DNA of 64,000 nucleotides, taken from contig JAGNXB010000001.1 of the NCBI GenBank assembly GCA_017985675.1, positions 521,842-585,841 on the forward strand, written 5' to 3'. Position 1 is the first letter of the stretch; each line of letters begins with the position of its first letter. Below, one piece after another: positions 36,525-45,249 of this stretch. The DNA is from Saprospiraceae bacterium. Lineage in GTDB: Bacteria; Bacteroidota; Bacteroidia; Chitinophagales; Saprospiraceae. The notes below the pieces were generated by a model, which was not told the origin of the DNA, did no database searches, and worked only from the letters and a program-made list of their open reading frames with translations. The position numbers and the translations under genes are program-made.

Positions 36525-37337
36525 GTGCTTGACAAAGGTACCTGTAACCTCTTGGCCTTCATGTGTAACGAAGCGGTATATCCAAAAACCGGGCGACAGA
36601 TCCGACAAATCCATTGAAATACTGTTTTGCCCTGGTTCGATTTCAACGATCACGCTTTTACATGATCGGCCTGTCAAATCAACCATCATTAATTGACCGG
36701 AAAGGTGAGTAGTACTTAAAATTTCAAAAGTAGCCCAATCCAGGACAGGGTTCGGTACAAATTGGTGCTGGTTAATGCCTTGGATCAGGTTTCCTGTACC
36801 TGATATACAACCAGGATCGTTTGCGGGTAAAAGGTTTAGATAATAGTTGCCGGGATAGAGGTTTGCATCAGGGAAGGAAACAGGTAGAACTCCACCTGAT
36901 ACTGTTTTCAAAGAACCTGTAAAGCCCAAATCATAAACACCAGGTGCGTTGCCGGAGGTAGGTGTCCCATAAAGTAAGACACATCCTGGCTCGTTAACAT
37001 TAAATTGGCAATTCGGTGGATTACACACATAATTAATACCATCCGGCAAATTGGTGACCGCTCCGGCAGTTTCCAGTTTGAGGTATTCCAGTTGGACCGA
37101 AAAACCAAAAATGGTAACATCTTCAGGAACCTGAATCGTCCATACAAATTCGAAATATTGATCAATGCAGGCCGGCTGGTCTATACCCCCTTCCGGGCTG
37201 TTCACTGGATGATAAGGTGCCGGAAAAACAAATCCTGCTGAATCGGCAACCAGTGGATCTGGTACACATGACTGTGCGGAGGACCGAGCCGAAAAACAAG
37301 CAATAAGCATAGAAATGAGAAGTAGTTGTGTCCGCAT
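36516..37337 (-). CDS. Small T9SS-secreted protein, function unknown
   Basis: 273 residues. Signal peptide MRTQLLLISMLIACFSARSS is cleaved near AQS. The middle is Cys- and Pro-rich and beta-like (FEFVWTIQVPEDVTIFGFSV). The last ~80 residues resemble a T9SS type A sorting domain (FVPNPVLDWATFEI, LMMVDLTGRSCKS, LSPGFWIYRFVTHEGQEV). It is likely exported to the surface by T9SS. A TTG-N20-TATCTTAC element upstream on the minus strand may be its promoter. Confidence 0.8.
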   Translation of the reverse strand: MRTQLLLISMLIACFSARSSAQSCVPDPLVADSAGFVFPAPYHPVNSPEGGIDQPACIDQYFEFVWTIQVPEDVTIFGFSVQLEYLKLETAGAVTNLPDGINYVCNPPNCQFNVNEPGCVLLYGTPTSGNAPGVYDLGFTGSLKTVSGGVLPVSFPDANLYPGNYYLNLLPANDPGCISGTGNLIQGINQHQFVPNPVLDWATFEILSTTHLSGQLMMVDLTGRSCKSVIVEIEPGQNSISMDLSDLSPGFWIYRFVTHEGQEVTGTFVKHSW

Positions 37338-37394
37338 GTGTTGAATTTTGTCGTAAGATAGGAAGGAGTTTTAATTTACCCAAGAGCTACTTTA

Positions 37395-37425
37395 ATTGCC
37401 GGGATAATGGAAAATTCTATATTTG
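37395..37425 (+). promoter_or_regulatory. Promoter of the TonB-dependent receptor gene
   Basis: ATTG (37395-37398), exactly 19 nt, then TATATTTG (37418-37425), a perfect -7 box. The ATG at 37445 is 19 nt downstream. Confidence 0.65.
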
Positions 37426-37444
37426 ACAAGTCAACCCCCATCAA

Positions 37445-39700
37445 ATGAGAATATTTCAACTTCTAATATTGCTATTTCTATGGTTACCTGTTGAACTCGC
37501 GGCACAGTCTACATCAGGTATTTCCGGCACTGTCATTGATCAGAAAACTGGCGAACGCTTAACTGGAGCGACTATCCTGGCTGGAGGTATAGCATCTATC
37601 ACTAATTATGACGGAGGTTACTCCTTAGATTTGTTACCCGGAATTTACAGTGTTCAAGTTTCTTATGTCGGTTATGAACAGCTTACGCTGGACATTACTA
37701 TTGAGAGCGGCGTCTATTTAGTGCTTAATGCAGAACTTATCCCATCTGCTTTGATGTTGGAAACGGCCACTGTTACAAGTGGTCGATATGAACGCCCTCT
37801 TGGTGAAACGACGGTTAGTCTGGATATCATCAAACCCAGATTCGTGGAACATGTGAATGCCATTAGCATTGATGAAGCTTTGGACCGGATACCGGGTGTG
37901 AATATGATAGACGGACAAGCAAATATCCGGGGCGGCTCCGGCTTTTCGTATGGGGCTGGTTCGAGAGTAATGCTTTTAGTTGATGATATTCCCGCGTTGC
38001 AATCCGATGCCGGATTCCCCAATTGGGGAGATCTTCCTATCGAAAACCTGGAACAAATAGAAGTCCTTAAAGGTGCCGCCTCAGCTTTATATGGCTCGTC
38101 AGCTCTTAATGGCATTGTGAATGTGCGAACTGCTTTTGCCAAATCAACACCGGTGACTAAAGTTGCCAGTTTTTACACAGCCTACCTGACACCAAAAGAC
38201 AAGTCTGCCCGATGGTGGTCAAATAGTCCATCTACTTATGGCGTAAATATGGCCCATCGCCAAAAATTTGGTAAGCTAGATCTGACCAGTAGCATGTTTT
38301 ATGTGAACACCAGGTCAGTTGTTCAGGACGCATATGATGAACAAGGCCGCATAACGCTTGGCCTGCGTTATCGGTTGACCGACCGTTTGGCAGTAGGCAT
38401 CAATAGCAATTTCAACACAGGTCGCAGCCAGTCCTTCTTTTTATGGGGCAATGATACAAATGGCGCATATATGGGAGGCGGAGCAAACAACAATTCCCAA
38501 AGTAAAAAAGTCAGATTTTTTATCGATCCGTACATAAACTATTATGACAGGACAGGAAGCCAGCATAAATTGCTCGGACGGATATACCAAATTAATAACG
38601 ACAACAATCTGAATCAATCCAATAATTCCTCACTCTATTACGGGGAATACCAGTTCCAAAAGAATCTTTCCGCTTGGGAACTTGTCCTGACTGCTGGTGG
38701 ACTAGCGACTTACAGTGCCATCAATGCTGAATTGTATAGCGACACTACGTTCAGTTCACGCAATATGGCCGCCTATCTACAGCTTGAAAAAAAGGCTTTT
38801 GAGTGGTTGACACTTACCGGTGGGGTGCGCTTGGAACACAATGCCATCTTGACCCCGGATAGTATTGCTGGTGAGTTTGTGCCTCAGGAAGCCAACAAAG
38901 AGACAAAACCCATTTTCAGACTTGGCTTGAATGCGCAATTGAGTTCTTTTACATTTTTGAGGGCATCCTGGGGGCAGGGATACCGCTTTCCAACTATTGC
39001 TGAAAAATACATTCGAACGGTATTTGGTGGTTTCCAGGTGATTCCCAACCTTCAACTTCGATCTGAAACGGGATGGAGCGCAGAACTTGGACTGAAACAA
39101 GGGATAAAAATGGGTTCATGGAATGGGTTCATAGACATTGCAGGATTTTGGAGTGAGTACCAGGATATGATGGAATTTACAATGGTTATTTTGCCAAAAT
39201 TTCAAAGTCAGAATATCGGAAACACGGTCATTAGAGGCTTAGAAGTGGCATGGTCAGGCGAAGGCATGATATATAACAAACCCCTCTCCATGATGGTCGG
39301 ATATACCTATATCCAACCTAAGTATAAGGTATTTGGTGAACGAGAAATGGCTACGTCAAGTGCCAATTATAATGTATTAAAGTATCGTTTTCGGCATTCT
39401 GTAAAGGCAGACATTGAATTGCCTTTATCCAACTGGTTCACTTTAGGCGCTTCTTACCAATTCAATAGTCATATGGAAGCGATTGATGCCATATTTAATC
39501 TTATCCCCGGTGTTCTTAATTTTAGAACTGGGAATAATTCTGGATTTCATGTGTTAGACTTTCGTGCTGGATTTGAACTCCATCCAAAATTGGAAGCTTG
39601 GATAATTCTTAAAAATGCCTTAAATCAAGCCTATACAATGCGGCCAGCACAGATGGAGGCTCCAAGAAATCTTACGTTAAGACTTGCATGGAAGCTCTGA
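37445..39700 (+). CDS. TonB-dependent outer-membrane receptor with carboxypeptidase-regulatory-like domain
   Basis: 751 residues. Signal peptide (MRIFQLLILLFLWLPVELAA) is followed by a CarboxypepD_reg-like domain (ISGTVIDQKTGERLTGATI ... LLPGIYSVQVSYVGYE, ~25-100). The plug domain (~115-230) contains ALDRIPGVNMIDGQANIRGG and VLKGAASALYGSSALNGIV. The rest is a 22-strand-type barrel ending in LTLRLAWKL, with a C-terminal aromatic-rich strand. It is smaller than SusC proteins and no SusD partner follows, so glycan uptake is not indicated; metal-chelate or small-molecule import is more likely. The substrate is unknown. Confidence 0.93.
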   Translation: MRIFQLLILLFLWLPVELAAQSTSGISGTVIDQKTGERLTGATILAGGIASITNYDGGYSLDLLPGIYSVQVSYVGYEQLTLDITIESGVYLVLNAELIPSALMLETATVTSGRYERPLGETTVSLDIIKPRFVEHVNAISIDEALDRIPGVNMIDGQANIRGGSGFSYGAGSRVMLLVDDIPALQSDAGFPNWGDLPIENLEQIEVLKGAASALYGSSALNGIVNVRTAFAKSTPVTKVASFYTAYLTPKDKSARWWSNSPSTYGVNMAHRQKFGKLDLTSSMFYVNTRSVVQDAYDEQGRITLGLRYRLTDRLAVGINSNFNTGRSQSFFLWGNDTNGAYMGGGANNNSQSKKVRFFIDPYINYYDRTGSQHKLLGRIYQINNDNNLNQSNNSSLYYGEYQFQKNLSAWELVLTAGGLATYSAINAELYSDTTFSSRNMAAYLQLEKKAFEWLTLTGGVRLEHNAILTPDSIAGEFVPQEANKETKPIFRLGLNAQLSSFTFLRASWGQGYRFPTIAEKYIRTVFGGFQVIPNLQLRSETGWSAELGLKQGIKMGSWNGFIDIAGFWSEYQDMMEFTMVILPKFQSQNIGNTVIRGLEVAWSGEGMIYNKPLSMMVGYTYIQPKYKVFGEREMATSSANYNVLKYRFRHSVKADIELPLSNWFTLGASYQFNSHMEAIDAIFNLIPGVLNFRTGNNSGFHVLDFRAGFELHPKLEAWIILKNALNQAYTMRPAQMEAPRNLTLRLAWKL

Positions 39701-39760
39701 GTCTAAATACATATCCAAATATTTCCTATCTTCAGAATAGTGTAAGAGAACCCGAACGCC

Positions 39761-39768
39761 TAACTTTG
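39761..39768 (+). promoter_or_regulatory. -7 box of the ferredoxin gene
   Basis: TAACTTTG is a perfect match, 26 nt upstream of the ATG at 39795. The in-frame ATG at 39768 lies at the edge of this box, which supports the later start. Confidence 0.5.
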
Positions 39769-39794
39769 TGTTTCTATTTATTGAAAAAAAAAGT

Positions 39795-40142
39795 ATGGCC
39801 ATAATTATAACGGATGAATGCATTAATTGCGGAGCTTGTGAGCCAGAGTGTCCCAATAATGCCATTTATGAAGGCGGGGTAGAATGGGCTATCGTGGATG
39901 GTACCACTATAACAGGCGTCTACACGCTCGAGGGTGGGCGAAAGCTAAATGCGGAAGCCCGACAGAAACCTTTTTCTGACGAATACTACTATATCGTTCC
40001 CGATAAATGTACTGAATGTGTTGGTTTCCATGAAGAGCCACAATGTGCTGCTGTTTGTCCTGTCGACTGCTGTGTGCCTGATCCCGACCGGAAAGAATCA
40101 GAAGAAATTTTGCTAGGGCGTAAAGAACGGTTACACCTATAA
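39795..40142 (+). CDS. 4Fe-4S dicluster ferredoxin
   Basis: 115 residues from the ATG at 39795 ([15 protein letters not shown]). The first cluster motif is [12 protein letters not shown]. The second, [18 protein letters not shown], has the longer spacing typical of the Allochromatium-type ferredoxins (YfhL family). It carries low-potential electrons in the cytoplasm. Its partner enzyme is not evident; the fhs gene 93 nt downstream is not a redox enzyme. Confidence 0.93.
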   Translation: MAIIITDECINCGACEPECPNNAIYEGGVEWAIVDGTTITGVYTLEGGRKLNAEARQKPFSDEYYYIVPDKCTECVGFHEEPQCAAVCPVDCCVPDPDRKESEEILLGRKERLHL

Positions 40143-40235
40143 GATTTTGGGCTGGCCAAAGTCTTAAATATTTTAGGTCGGATATCTTTTCCAAAGGGAA
40201 TTCTTCTTTTCTTTGGGGAAAATACCAATAGCGTT

Positions 40236-41906
40236 ATGGCCAGTGATATCGAAATTGCACGCAAAATTAAATTGCGACCAATCCAGGAAATTAGTGAACA
40301 GCTAGGAATTGCTGATGAAGATTTGCAATTGTACGGCAGGTACAAAGCTAAAATCCCTCTCACATACATTCGAAAGGAGGATATAGCCCGAAAAAATTTG
40401 ATTCTGGTTACTGCGATCTCTCCTACCCCAGCAGGTGAAGGCAAAACCACTATGTCTATTGGTTTGACCCAAGGCATGAACCGATTAGGTAAAAAGACCA
40501 CAGTTGTGCTTCGCGAACCTTCTCTAGGGCCTGTATTCGGCATCAAAGGCGGCGCAACGGGTGGTGGGTATTCTCAGGTACTTCCGATGGAGGATATTAA
40601 TCTCCACTTTACGGGTGATTTTGCGGCTGTTGAAAAGGCGCATAACCTATTATCTGCCTTGATTGACAATAATCTTCAATCTAAGTCCAAAACCCTTGGA
40701 CTCGACCCAAGGACGATTTTGTGGAAGCGAGTGATGGATATGAATGATCGCTCGCTTAGAAAGATTATCGTAGGGCTTGGCGGTTCTTCGATGGGCGTTC
40801 CCCGAGAGACAGGTTTTGATATCACGGCTGCGTCAGAGATCATGGCCATCCTTTGTCTTTCAGATAATTTGAGTAATTTGAAGGAACGGATGGGCAATAT
40901 TTTTATTGGCTTTACACATGATAAAAAGCCCATATTTGCCAGAGACCTTAAGGCCAACGGAGCTATGGCGGCACTGATGAAAGATGCCATTCAACCCAAC
41001 TTGGTTCAGACATTAGAGGGCACGCCAGCAATTATTCATGGCGGACCTTTTGCAAATATTGCCCAGGGCACTAATACGGTCATCGCCACGCGAATGGGAC
41101 TATCCTTAAGCGATTATGTGGTAACTGAAGCGGGCTTTGGGGCTGACCTTGGCGCCGAAAAGTTTTTTGATATTAAATGTGGCTACTCTGGATTGAGCCC
41201 CAAGACTGTCGTTCTTGTTGCTACTATCCGTGCTTTAAAGTATCATGGTGGTGCATCGCTAAAAACGTTGACAGAACCTGATCCAGCAGCCGTCGAACGC
41301 GGACTGCCCAACATGGAAAAACATCTTGAAAATATTGCCCAATTTGGGGTTCCGGGTGTTGTGGCTATTAACCGCTTCCCTACAGATACCGATGAGGAAA
41401 TACAAGTTGTAAAGGAACGCTGTGCAGCGCTAGGGATTAGAGCTGAAACAGTTACCGCCTGGGCAGATGGAGGACGTGGTGCTGAAGCTATTGCTGAAGC
41501 CGTTATAGAAGCTTTACCCCGTGGACCCGAAAAATTCACACCAATCTATGATTGGAACTCCCCCGTGCAAGACAAAATCCATACGATTGCAACGAGGATT
41601 TATGGGGCTGCTGATGTCGATTATACCCCGGCTGCACGTTCTTCTATAACCCAGATAGAAAAATTAGGGCTTAGTCATTTACCTATTTGTATGGCAAAGA
41701 CTCAAAAGTCTTTGTCAGACAATCCAGACCTTATAGGCCGTCCTAGTGGATTTACAATTACAGTTCGTGAAATTGAAATAGCCGCAGGGGCAGGATTCCT
41801 TGTTCCTATAACGGGAGAAATGATGAGGATGCCTGGATTACCACCGACTCCTGCAGCAGAAGCTATTGATATCAGCGATGATGGAGAGATCTCTGGTCTG
41901 TTTTAA
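40236..41906 (+). CDS. fhs: Formate-tetrahydrofolate ligase
   Basis: 556 residues, the standard length. The P-loop TPAGEGKTT is at 64-72, followed by REPSLGPVFGIKGGATGGGY and the block NLHFTGDF. Later conserved elements include EAGFGADLGAEKFFDIKC and GEMMRMPGLP at the end. It makes 10-formyl-THF from formate and ATP. It probably stands alone or with the small ferredoxin upstream; a long gene-free region follows. Confidence 0.96.
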   Translation: MASDIEIARKIKLRPIQEISEQLGIADEDLQLYGRYKAKIPLTYIRKEDIARKNLILVTAISPTPAGEGKTTMSIGLTQGMNRLGKKTTVVLREPSLGPVFGIKGGATGGGYSQVLPMEDINLHFTGDFAAVEKAHNLLSALIDNNLQSKSKTLGLDPRTILWKRVMDMNDRSLRKIIVGLGGSSMGVPRETGFDITAASEIMAILCLSDNLSNLKERMGNIFIGFTHDKKPIFARDLKANGAMAALMKDAIQPNLVQTLEGTPAIIHGGPFANIAQGTNTVIATRMGLSLSDYVVTEAGFGADLGAEKFFDIKCGYSGLSPKTVVLVATIRALKYHGGASLKTLTEPDPAAVERGLPNMEKHLENIAQFGVPGVVAINRFPTDTDEEIQVVKERCAALGIRAETVTAWADGGRGAEAIAEAVIEALPRGPEKFTPIYDWNSPVQDKIHTIATRIYGAADVDYTPAARSSITQIEKLGLSHLPICMAKTQKSLSDNPDLIGRPSGFTITVREIEIAAGAGFLVPITGEMMRMPGLPPTPAAEAIDISDDGEISGLF

Positions 41907-41945
41907 GACTTTGACTACCGGAGTAGTACATTCTAAAGCAATACC

Positions 41946-41997
41946 GACATGATTCGTATTTTATTTGAATATAATCAAATAAAATATGAATCATGTC
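41946..41997. repeat. 23-bp inverted repeat with 6-nt loop after fhs
   Basis: The arms 41946-41968 and 41975-41997 are complementary at 22 of 23 positions, the exception being a G-T wobble. The loop is ATATAA. The arms are AT-rich with GACATGATTC at the outer end. No T tract follows on either strand, so it is not a standard intrinsic terminator. It may still act as a transcript-end hairpin for fhs or as a protein-binding site. Confidence 0.75.
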
Positions 41998-42141
41998 ATT
42001 CCGATGATAACCGTAAAATGGTGGATGTTACCGTGCAACACATTGCAGGGATTAGCAATATGATAATTAACTAAATAGTGGTAGAAATGGTATAAACCAA
42101 TACCCCTACATTTGCAGCGGTATTGTTGATAAACAGAACCA

Positions 42142-42227
42142 CAAATTATAATCCCAACATTTTTATCTGTTTTCATCTCTTAAACCGATAACTTTAAAGA
42201 TGACAACAGCGGCAAATTATAATCCCA
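42142..42227 (+). repeat. 15-nt direct repeat, two copies
   Basis: CAAATTATAATCCCA occurs at 42142-42156 and again at 42213-42227, 71 nt apart. The second copy contains most of the 5' arm of the outer stem of the candidate RNA. Flanks are not repeated. Between 41998 and 42165 I see nothing else. Confidence 0.6.
42166..42196 (+). promoter_or_regulatory. Possible promoter of the candidate non-coding RNA
   Basis: TCTG (42166-42169), 19 nt, then TAACTTTA (42189-42196) fit the Bacteroidota promoter with one mismatch in each box. Transcription would begin near 42203. Confidence 0.45.
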
Positions 42228-42417
42228 TGAACATGTTTTGCTTACCGCGCCAAATTCTTGCGTACGCGGTGCCATCCATGTAATTTGCCGAACTAGATAG
42301 ACCAGTCCCCGTACGTACCCATACGTGCGGTACCAAGATATTGGCCACTTTGAGTGAGCCGTGATTAATTGGTTTTTGGGATGGCCTCTCTCTGTTCTGC
42401 AGAGGGGGGTTTTTTTT
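42203..42417 (+). ncRNA. Candidate structured non-coding RNA (~215 nt)
   Basis: No credible reading frame exists here. Three stems are visible: an outer 9-bp perfect stem (CGGCAAATT at 42210-42218 with AATTTGCCG at 42282-42290) enclosing a 6-7-bp stem (ACCGCG at 42244 with CGCGGT at 42265), then an 8-bp hairpin with 6-nt loop (42309-42316 with 42323-42330). A strong intrinsic terminator closes the unit and a promoter-like element precedes it. Size and isolated position recall small regulatory RNAs such as 6S, but I could not match it to any named family: it lacks the tmRNA, SRP and RNase P signatures I know. It could instead be a long 5' leader element, although the terminator precedes the fdx gene. 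Confidence 0.5.
42385..42417 (+). terminator. Strong rho-independent terminator
   Basis: A 10-bp stem (42385-42394 with 42400-42409, two G-T pairs), 5-nt loop and eight T. The nearest upstream gene on this strand, fhs, ends almost 480 nt earlier, so it most likely ends the candidate RNA. Confidence 0.85.
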
Positions 42418-42479
42418 ATGCGCAAAACGTGGTGAACAAATTCTTCGTAGTGCTGTTTGGAGGCTAGCATGTTAACCCT

Positions 42480-42821
42480 ATGGCGAAGATTATATTTCAA
42501 TTTGAGGATTCCTCCATTCAGCCTGTTACCATTGAAAACGTTTCATCCGGGTATTCCTTGTTGGAGGTAACAGAAGAAAACAATATCCATCTCAATCATA
42601 ATTGTGGCGGAGTATGCGCATGTAGCACTTGTCACTTATATGTTGAATCCGGTGAAGTATTCCTGGAAGAAATCTCCGATAAAGAAGAAGACTTCATAGA
42701 CAGAGCAATCAACCCAAGACTGGAATCAAGACTGGGCTGCCAATGTATTGTCTTAGACGACCAGGCGAATATTGTAGTTACCATTCCCGACCAAACGCGA
42801 ATTATTGGCCATGAACATTAG
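42480..42821 (+). CDS. fdx: 2Fe-2S ferredoxin (adrenodoxin/ISC Fdx type)
   Basis: 113 residues. The cluster ligands are in NCGGVCACSTC (C-x5-C-x2-C) and LGCQC near residue 93, which is the vertebrate/ISC-type arrangement. Such ferredoxins donate electrons for Fe-S cluster assembly. iscX follows 142 nt downstream, supporting that role. The intergenic stretch between them has a TAGCTTTG box at 42899-42906, which may give iscX its own promoter. Confidence 0.92.
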   Translation: MAKIIFQFEDSSIQPVTIENVSSGYSLLEVTEENNIHLNHNCGGVCACSTCHLYVESGEVFLEEISDKEEDFIDRAINPRLESRLGCQCIVLDDQANIVVTIPDQTRIIGHEH

Positions 42822-42963
42822 TCATTGATATAATGCTAAATATTGGTAATTTTTATCTTTATCTATGCTACTTTTATATTCTTTTTGGTGTAGCGATGTA
42901 GCTTTGCAGATGTCAGACTGCTGCTCTAGAAACTTTCCAATCCCTCAACTTTGAACTAAAGAA

Positions 42964-43212
42964 ATGGCTTTTAACGATATAGAGGATCTACCGATCAGCT
43001 GGTCAGATCATGAAGACATTGCAATGGCACTATATGAACGATTTGGTGCTGAATTCAATGAGTCCAAAATCTATCGGATTCGTTTTACTGACTTGTTGGA
43101 ATGGATACTTGAAGTACCTCGATTTACAGGAAAACGTGAGGAATCCACTGAAGGCCATTTGGAGCAGATACAAGCTAAATGGGTTTATGAATGGCGAGAC
43201 AATAATCGTTAA
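42964..43212 (+). CDS. iscX: Fe-S assembly protein IscX
   Basis: 82 residues, slightly longer than the E. coli protein. The family pattern is clear: WSDHEDIAMALYERF, then RFTDLLEWILEVPRF and the final EQIQAKWVYEW. IscX is an acidic adaptor that binds cysteine desulfurase and iron. The other isc genes are not adjacent. kdsC begins 2 nt downstream. Confidence 0.93.
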   Translation: MAFNDIEDLPISWSDHEDIAMALYERFGAEFNESKIYRIRFTDLLEWILEVPRFTGKREESTEGHLEQIQAKWVYEWRDNNR

Positions 43213-43214
43213 TC

Positions 43215-43718
43215 ATGTCAACTCTTCAGTCATTTTCAAAGATTCAAACCTTCATATTTGATGTTGATGGTGTACTCACGGATGGAAGTATTCTCATCAC
43301 TGAGGAAGGGACTTTTTTAAGACGTATGCATACCCGGGATGGATTTGCTATGAAATTGGCAATCCAAAATGGCTATAACATAGCAATTATCACAGGCGGG
43401 TCTTCTGCAGGAGTTGAACACCGATTGCGATTGCTTGGTATTCAATCCATCTACTCAGGGAGCACGGATAAACTTCCCCAATTAGAAGCTTACCTGCAAA
43501 CACATCCTTGTAATCCTGATGGTATCTTATACATGGGTGACGATTTGCCCGATCTGGCCGTGATGGAAAAAGTAGGTCTTCCAGCTTGTCCCGCAGATGC
43601 AGATCCGGCTATCATTAATGTATCAAAGTACATTTCCTCAAAAAATGGTGGCCAAGGGTGCGTAAGGGATGTGATAGAAAAAACAATGCGCATCCAAGCA
43701 AGATGGCCCTTTCCGTAA
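43215..43718 (+). CDS. KDO-8-phosphate phosphatase family HAD hydrolase
   Basis: 167 residues. HAD motif I is FIFDVDGVLTDG (nucleophile D16, acid D18), motif II is in IAIITGGSS, and motif IV is YMGDDLPDL. Size and absence of a cap domain match KdsC. It should remove phosphate from KDO-8-P for lipopolysaccharide synthesis. It overlaps the prenyltransferase gene by 16 nt. Confidence 0.9.
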   Translation: MSTLQSFSKIQTFIFDVDGVLTDGSILITEEGTFLRRMHTRDGFAMKLAIQNGYNIAIITGGSSAGVEHRLRLLGIQSIYSGSTDKLPQLEAYLQTHPCNPDGILYMGDDLPDLAVMEKVGLPACPADADPAIINVSKYISSKNGGQGCVRDVIEKTMRIQARWPFP

Positions 43719-44629
43719 CATCAAATACTCTGTCGTTTTTAAGGTTGATTCGATGGCCTAATTTGGTTATTACCGGCTTCTGTTTGCTTGTTTTCCACAT
43801 CAAACTACTTCATTCCGCCCATCGATTCCATATCCATTTAACACTAAGCGGAGCAGCTTATATCTTTTTTGTAATATCCATGCTCTGTGTTATGGCAGCG
43901 GGTTATGTGATCAACGATCTGGAAGACCAAAAGACTGATGCATGTAACAAACCGGAGAAACAATGGATTCCACATCCCTTTTCCCAACTGGTTGCTGTAA
44001 AATTTATTTGGATTCTCACAGCAATTGGAGCCATGACAACGGTAGTTACTGCAATCATAGTCGGCAATTGGAAATGGTCACTGCTCTACCCTGTTTTTTG
44101 GATAAGCTTATATTTTTATACCAAAAAGCTAAAAGGATCTGGATTTATAGGTAATCTGTTTATTGCGCTGCTCTCCGCCCTGGTTCCTCTAACCCTCTTG
44201 CTGCCTGAGGGCCAACTTATACAAAGACTACGAGCAGCTAACGAGTTATATCTGATATATCTTTTTCTAGGATTTGCTGTTTTTGCCTTTTTCACCAGTT
44301 TTTTCCGTGAGTTGGTAAAGGATCTTGAAGACGAGCCAGGTGATCGTCTTGCTGGAATTAAAACATTCGCCGTTCATCGAGGTATTCATAAAGCTAAAAA
44401 ACTTGCAATAGCGGCAGGCCTCTTTAATTGCCTGGTAACAGGTATGGCTAGTGTTTTAATATTCACCGAAATAAGTTCAAAAATCCTACTCTTTGTGATT
44501 GCCATTGCCCAGGCTGGCTTGGTCCTGAAAACTAAAACGGCTTCTACATCATCAGATTTTAAAACGATTAGCACCATCTCCAAAGGCATTCTTGCCTGCG
44601 GTCTGCTCACGGCCTGGTTAGCACTTTGA
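43703..44629 (+). CDS. UbiA-family prenyltransferase
   Basis: 308 residues from the ATG at 43703 (MALSVTSNTLSF); the frame upstream is kdsC coding sequence. About nine membrane helices. The two Asp-rich motifs are N71-D-L-E-D75-QKTD and DLEDEPGDRLAGIKTF. Family members in Bacteroidota are often named geranylgeranylglycerol-phosphate geranylgeranyltransferase, but menaquinone- or other lipid-directed activity is equally possible. The 16-nt overlap with kdsC suggests a shared transcript, continuing into maf. Confidence 0.88.
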   Translation: MALSVTSNTLSFLRLIRWPNLVITGFCLLVFHIKLLHSAHRFHIHLTLSGAAYIFFVISMLCVMAAGYVINDLEDQKTDACNKPEKQWIPHPFSQLVAVKFIWILTAIGAMTTVVTAIIVGNWKWSLLYPVFWISLYFYTKKLKGSGFIGNLFIALLSALVPLTLLLPEGQLIQRLRAANELYLIYLFLGFAVFAFFTSFFRELVKDLEDEPGDRLAGIKTFAVHRGIHKAKKLAIAAGLFNCLVTGMASVLIFTEISSKILLFVIAIAQAGLVLKTKTASTSSDFKTISTISKGILACGLLTAWLAL

Positions 44630-44667
44630 AAATTATCATGCATCTTCGCTGCAAGAAATAAAATCTA

Positions 44668-45249
44668 ATGCATACATGGCAATATGCCCCTCTCCTTCTG
44701 GCTTCTGGCTCCCCTCGACGCCGTCAACTTTTGGATCAGGCGGGTTTTTCATATCGTGTCCAACACATCGACATTGAAGAAGTCTATCCGCCCACATTAG
44801 CTCCAGATGATGTTGCTCCCTTCCTGGCGGCACAAAAAATGCAGGCCTCTTTGCATCTTGCACGTGAGGATGAAATTATACTGACAGCTGATTCAGTTGT
44901 CATTCTTGACGGTATCATTTACGGCAAGCCCACTGACAGGCAACATGCGATCCAAATTATCGAGAAGCTTCAGGGGCGAACACATGAAGTTATAACTGCG
45001 ATTTGTATGGCCCGTGAACATGTCATCTGGAGTGATCTAGCGAAGACCAAAGTAACCATGGCAACCATTACAACCGAAGAGATTGAATGGTATATTGATA
45101 CACATAGCCCTTTTGACAAAGCGGGAGCTTATGGTGTACAGGAATGGATTGGATTGTGCAAAATAACGCAACTTGAAGGCACCTATGCCAATGTAATGGG
45201 TTTACCCGTCCATCTTGTTTATAGGGCATATAAGGAACGAATTTTTTAA
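44668..45249 (+). CDS. maf: Maf-family nucleotide pyrophosphatase
   Basis: 193 residues. The family start LLLASGSPRRRQLLDQAGF and the catalytic stretch ILTADSVVILDG are intact, as is DKAGAYGVQEWIG. Maf proteins hydrolyse dTTP, UTP and modified pyrimidine nucleotides. It lies 38 nt after the prenyltransferase gene. Its end overlaps the ZIP transporter gene tail-to-tail by 4 nt. Confidence 0.94.
   Translation: MHTWQYAPLLLASGSPRRRQLLDQAGFSYRVQHIDIEEVYPPTLAPDDVAPFLAAQKMQASLHLAREDEIILTADSVVILDGIIYGKPTDRQHAIQIIEKLQGRTHEVITAICMAREHVIWSDLAKTKVTMATITTEEIEWYIDTHSPFDKAGAYGVQEWIGLCKITQLEGTYANVMGLPVHLVYRAYKERIF

Noticed and set aside
41946..41997. Terminal inverted repeats of an insertion sequence
   Set aside because: The arms are only 6 nt apart with no transposase gene or target duplication; it is a hairpin, not a bounded element.
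42203..42417. Identity as tmRNA, SRP RNA, RNase P RNA or tRNA
   Set aside because: I could not find the conserved sequence signatures of these RNAs (tRNA-like ends, SRP tetraloop block, RNase P GAGGAAAGUC-type block). 6S remains open but unproven, as no closing stem joins the two ends.
42180..42500. 106-codon minus-strand open frame in the fhs-fdx gap
   Set aside because: It covers the structured region and terminator on the opposite strand, runs into the fdx start and has a composition unlike neighbouring proteins.
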